Assembly (NCBI GenBank): GCA_047626195.1
Contig: JBLHSN010000020.1
Location: forward strand, 1-36,097
Direction: 5' to 3'
From: CAJXTB01 sp047626195
Lineage (GTDB): Bacteria; Myxococcota_A; UBA796; GCA-2862545
DNA length: 36,097 bases
Positions within the stretch are counted from its first letter, which is position 1, and each line of letters opens with the position of its first letter. The notes beneath the pieces were generated by a model. It did no database searches. It saw only the letters and a list, made by a program, of their open reading frames with translations, and was not told the DNA's origin. The position numbers were made by a program, and so were the translations under genes. Shown piece by piece: positions 34,735 to 36,097 of the stretch.

Positions 34735-34746
34735 ACCGCATGCGGT
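34735..34746. promoter_or_regulatory. Palindrome upstream of the TPR gene (candidate operator)
   Basis: ACCGCATGCGGT is a perfect 12-bp palindrome 25 nt before the TPR start codon. A half-site AACCGCAT recurs at 34688-34695. It may bind a dimeric regulator in the 226-nt divergent gap, which otherwise shows no convincing promoter. Confidence 0.25.
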
Positions 34747-34770
34747 ATCGAGGGAGCAACTGGAGTGGTG

Positions 34771-36097
34771 ATGCAGACCCTAAAAGCAATGGCCAGCACC
34801 GTGAATGCGCTGGTTCAGGTAGGTGACTTTGAACAGGCGATGTCGCTGGTTGAAGATGCGATCCGCAATCAGCCTGATGTAGGCGAAATACGGCGACTTG
34901 CCGGATCTATCGCCACCTCTCTCGGGCAGTTCGATACGGCGAAGCAGCATCTAATCGAAGCTGCAGATCTCGGTGCGGATCGTGCGTATCTTCTCGGAGA
35001 TGAGGCGTGCTTGAACGCCGCTGTTGGGAACCTAGAGCTGGCCAGCAAACAGGCGTCTTCTGCGGTTCGAATGCGGGCTAACTCGGCATCACTGCACGTG
35101 ATCCGAGGACGGGTGGCGGCAGACGCGGGCGTTGTGGCGCTGGAGAAGCGCTCGTACAAGCGGGCCTTGCAGATTCAACCGAGTTCGTCGACCGCAGCGC
35201 TTGGATTGGCCCGTGCCTACCGAAAGGATGGTTTGAACAGCCAGTCTCTTGACGTGTTGAAGAGTACGATCTGCGAGGTGCCGAATGCGCCGGGTGTGTT
35301 TTGGCAGCTGCTGCAATGGTGCGCCGAAGAGAGCAAGCTCGGGTGGGCTCGAGAGCTGGCGGACGAGCTGGTTGCCACGTACCCCGATACCTCTCGTGTC
35401 TGGCTGTATCGCGGGTTTGTAGAGCTCCGAGTCGATGATCTCGAAGCGGCAATCACGGACTTTCAGCGCTCCGTTCAGCTCGATGCCTCTGCCATGCGAC
35501 CACGGCTGGCATTGGGGAGTGCCCTGCTTCAAGAACGGCGCATGCATGAAGCAGTGACGGTCTTGTCTGAGGGGTTCGATGAGGACGACCCGCACCTAGA
35601 AATGGGGCTCGGTCTGGCTCAGGCGTTTGAGGGGCTCGGCAAGCAGCACAGTGGTCACGCAATGTATGCGCGCCTGGCCGCTGTTCACCCAACAGATCCG
35701 CGCGTCTTGTTAGGTCTGGCCCGCCATGTAGGCGCGGGTGGGGACTTCGATGCGGCGCTCGCGAAGTACGACGAGCTGCTGAAGATCCCGGTTCACCGTA
35801 CGAATGCGCTGGTCGGCAAGGCAGAATTGCTGGGTAAACAGGGCCGTACAGCAGACGCTGTTGTGATTCTCGACAGCATTCTGGCGGAAGAGCCCGCCCA
35901 CATTGCGGCACTTGCCAGCCGCATACACTTCGCGTCGCGTGGGCATCCTGCCGCAGACGACGTGATCATGGATGCTGAAACGATTGCGAAGACTTCGGTC
36001 GTCAAGCAGCCGACCTTGCAGTTCGCACTCGGAGCGCTGCGGCATCGGCAACCGGATCCTGCTGCAGCTTTCGAGTGGTTTAAGTCGGCGAATGCGG
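34771..36097 (+). CDS. TPR-repeat protein, partial, probably continuing into a sulfotransferase domain
   Basis: The frame is open from an ATG at 34771 (GGAG 5 nt upstream) to the right edge, so the C-terminus is missing; 442 residues are visible. There is no signal peptide, so it is probably cytosolic. The protein is a solenoid of TPR-like helix pairs from residue 1, with typical turns such as GDFEQAMSLVEDAIRNQP, DLEAAITDFQRSVQLDAS and GRTADAVVILDSILAEEP. The last visible residues (QFALGALRHRQPDPA, then AFEWFKSANA) match the phrase that normally links TPRs to the sulfotransferase domain in TPR-sulfotransferase proteins. I infer such a domain beyond the edge; it is not seen. It is divergent from the RCC1 lipoprotein gene. 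Confidence 0.82.
   Translation, partial: MQTLKAMASTVNALVQVGDFEQAMSLVEDAIRNQPDVGEIRRLAGSIATSLGQFDTAKQHLIEAADLGADRAYLLGDEACLNAAVGNLELASKQASSAVRMRANSASLHVIRGRVAADAGVVALEKRSYKRALQIQPSSSTAALGLARAYRKDGLNSQSLDVLKSTICEVPNAPGVFWQLLQWCAEESKLGWARELADELVATYPDTSRVWLYRGFVELRVDDLEAAITDFQRSVQLDASAMRPRLALGSALLQERRMHEAVTVLSEGFDEDDPHLEMGLGLAQAFEGLGKQHSGHAMYARLAAVHPTDPRVLLGLARHVGAGGDFDAALAKYDELLKIPVHRTNALVGKAELLGKQGRTADAVVILDSILAEEPAHIAALASRIHFASRGHPAADDVIMDAETIAKTSVVKQPTLQFALGALRHRQPDPAAAFEWFKSANA

Overview
The window is bacterial chromosome with dense, long reading frames and ordinary Shine-Dalgarno sites. Several features point to Myxococcota or a related former-deltaproteobacterial lineage: DUF4215-type cysteine-rich repeats on an Ig-like lipoprotein, an RCC1-like propeller lipoprotein, an Oar-like TonB-dependent receptor, a tricorn-type protease, a long TPR protein and a eukaryote-type citrate synthase. 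This placement is inferred from gene content and no phylogeny was run.

Left part (1-18.3 kb). A leftward surface lipoprotein runs off the left edge and faces pyrG. The housekeeping block then reads rightward: pyrG, rpoN-hpf, metK, sdhC-sdhA-sdhB, gltA, sucC-sucD, and after an interruption ndk. Most units end in clear intrinsic terminators. A near-consensus sigma-54 promoter lies upstream of rpoN, suggesting autoregulation. The sdh, gltA and suc genes supply citrate synthase, succinyl-CoA synthetase and complex II of the TCA cycle. A leftward Oar-like TonB-dependent receptor gene sits between sucD and ndk. After ndk come an unrecognised rightward gene and an apparently frameshifted leftward gene remnant.

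Middle (18.3-23.3 kb). An Mpo1-like (DUF962) membrane protein gene overlaps a tricorn-like S41 protease gene by 4 nt. A secreted protein of unknown function follows, with a DPVVTP-type repeat and two C-terminal membrane segments.

Right part (23.3-36.1 kb). The most interesting locus is a leftward three-gene set: a small secreted subunit-like protein, a PapD-like two-Ig-domain chaperone candidate, and a 1855-residue outer-membrane giant. The giant has a secretin-type N-domain, a predicted beta-barrel, three SdrD/CarboxypepD_reg-like domains, about seven tandem repeats of 51-62 residues, and seven BIG2 domains. A strong hairpin plus T-tract separates subunit from chaperone. The layout resembles a chaperone-usher system in which the usher-like barrel is fused to a stalk and adhesin-like array. 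This function is inferred. Next comes an Ig-like/RCC1 lipoprotein whose N-terminus is clearly paralogous to the lipoprotein at the left edge, and divergent from it a TPR protein cut by the right edge whose last visible residues look like the junction to a sulfotransferase domain.
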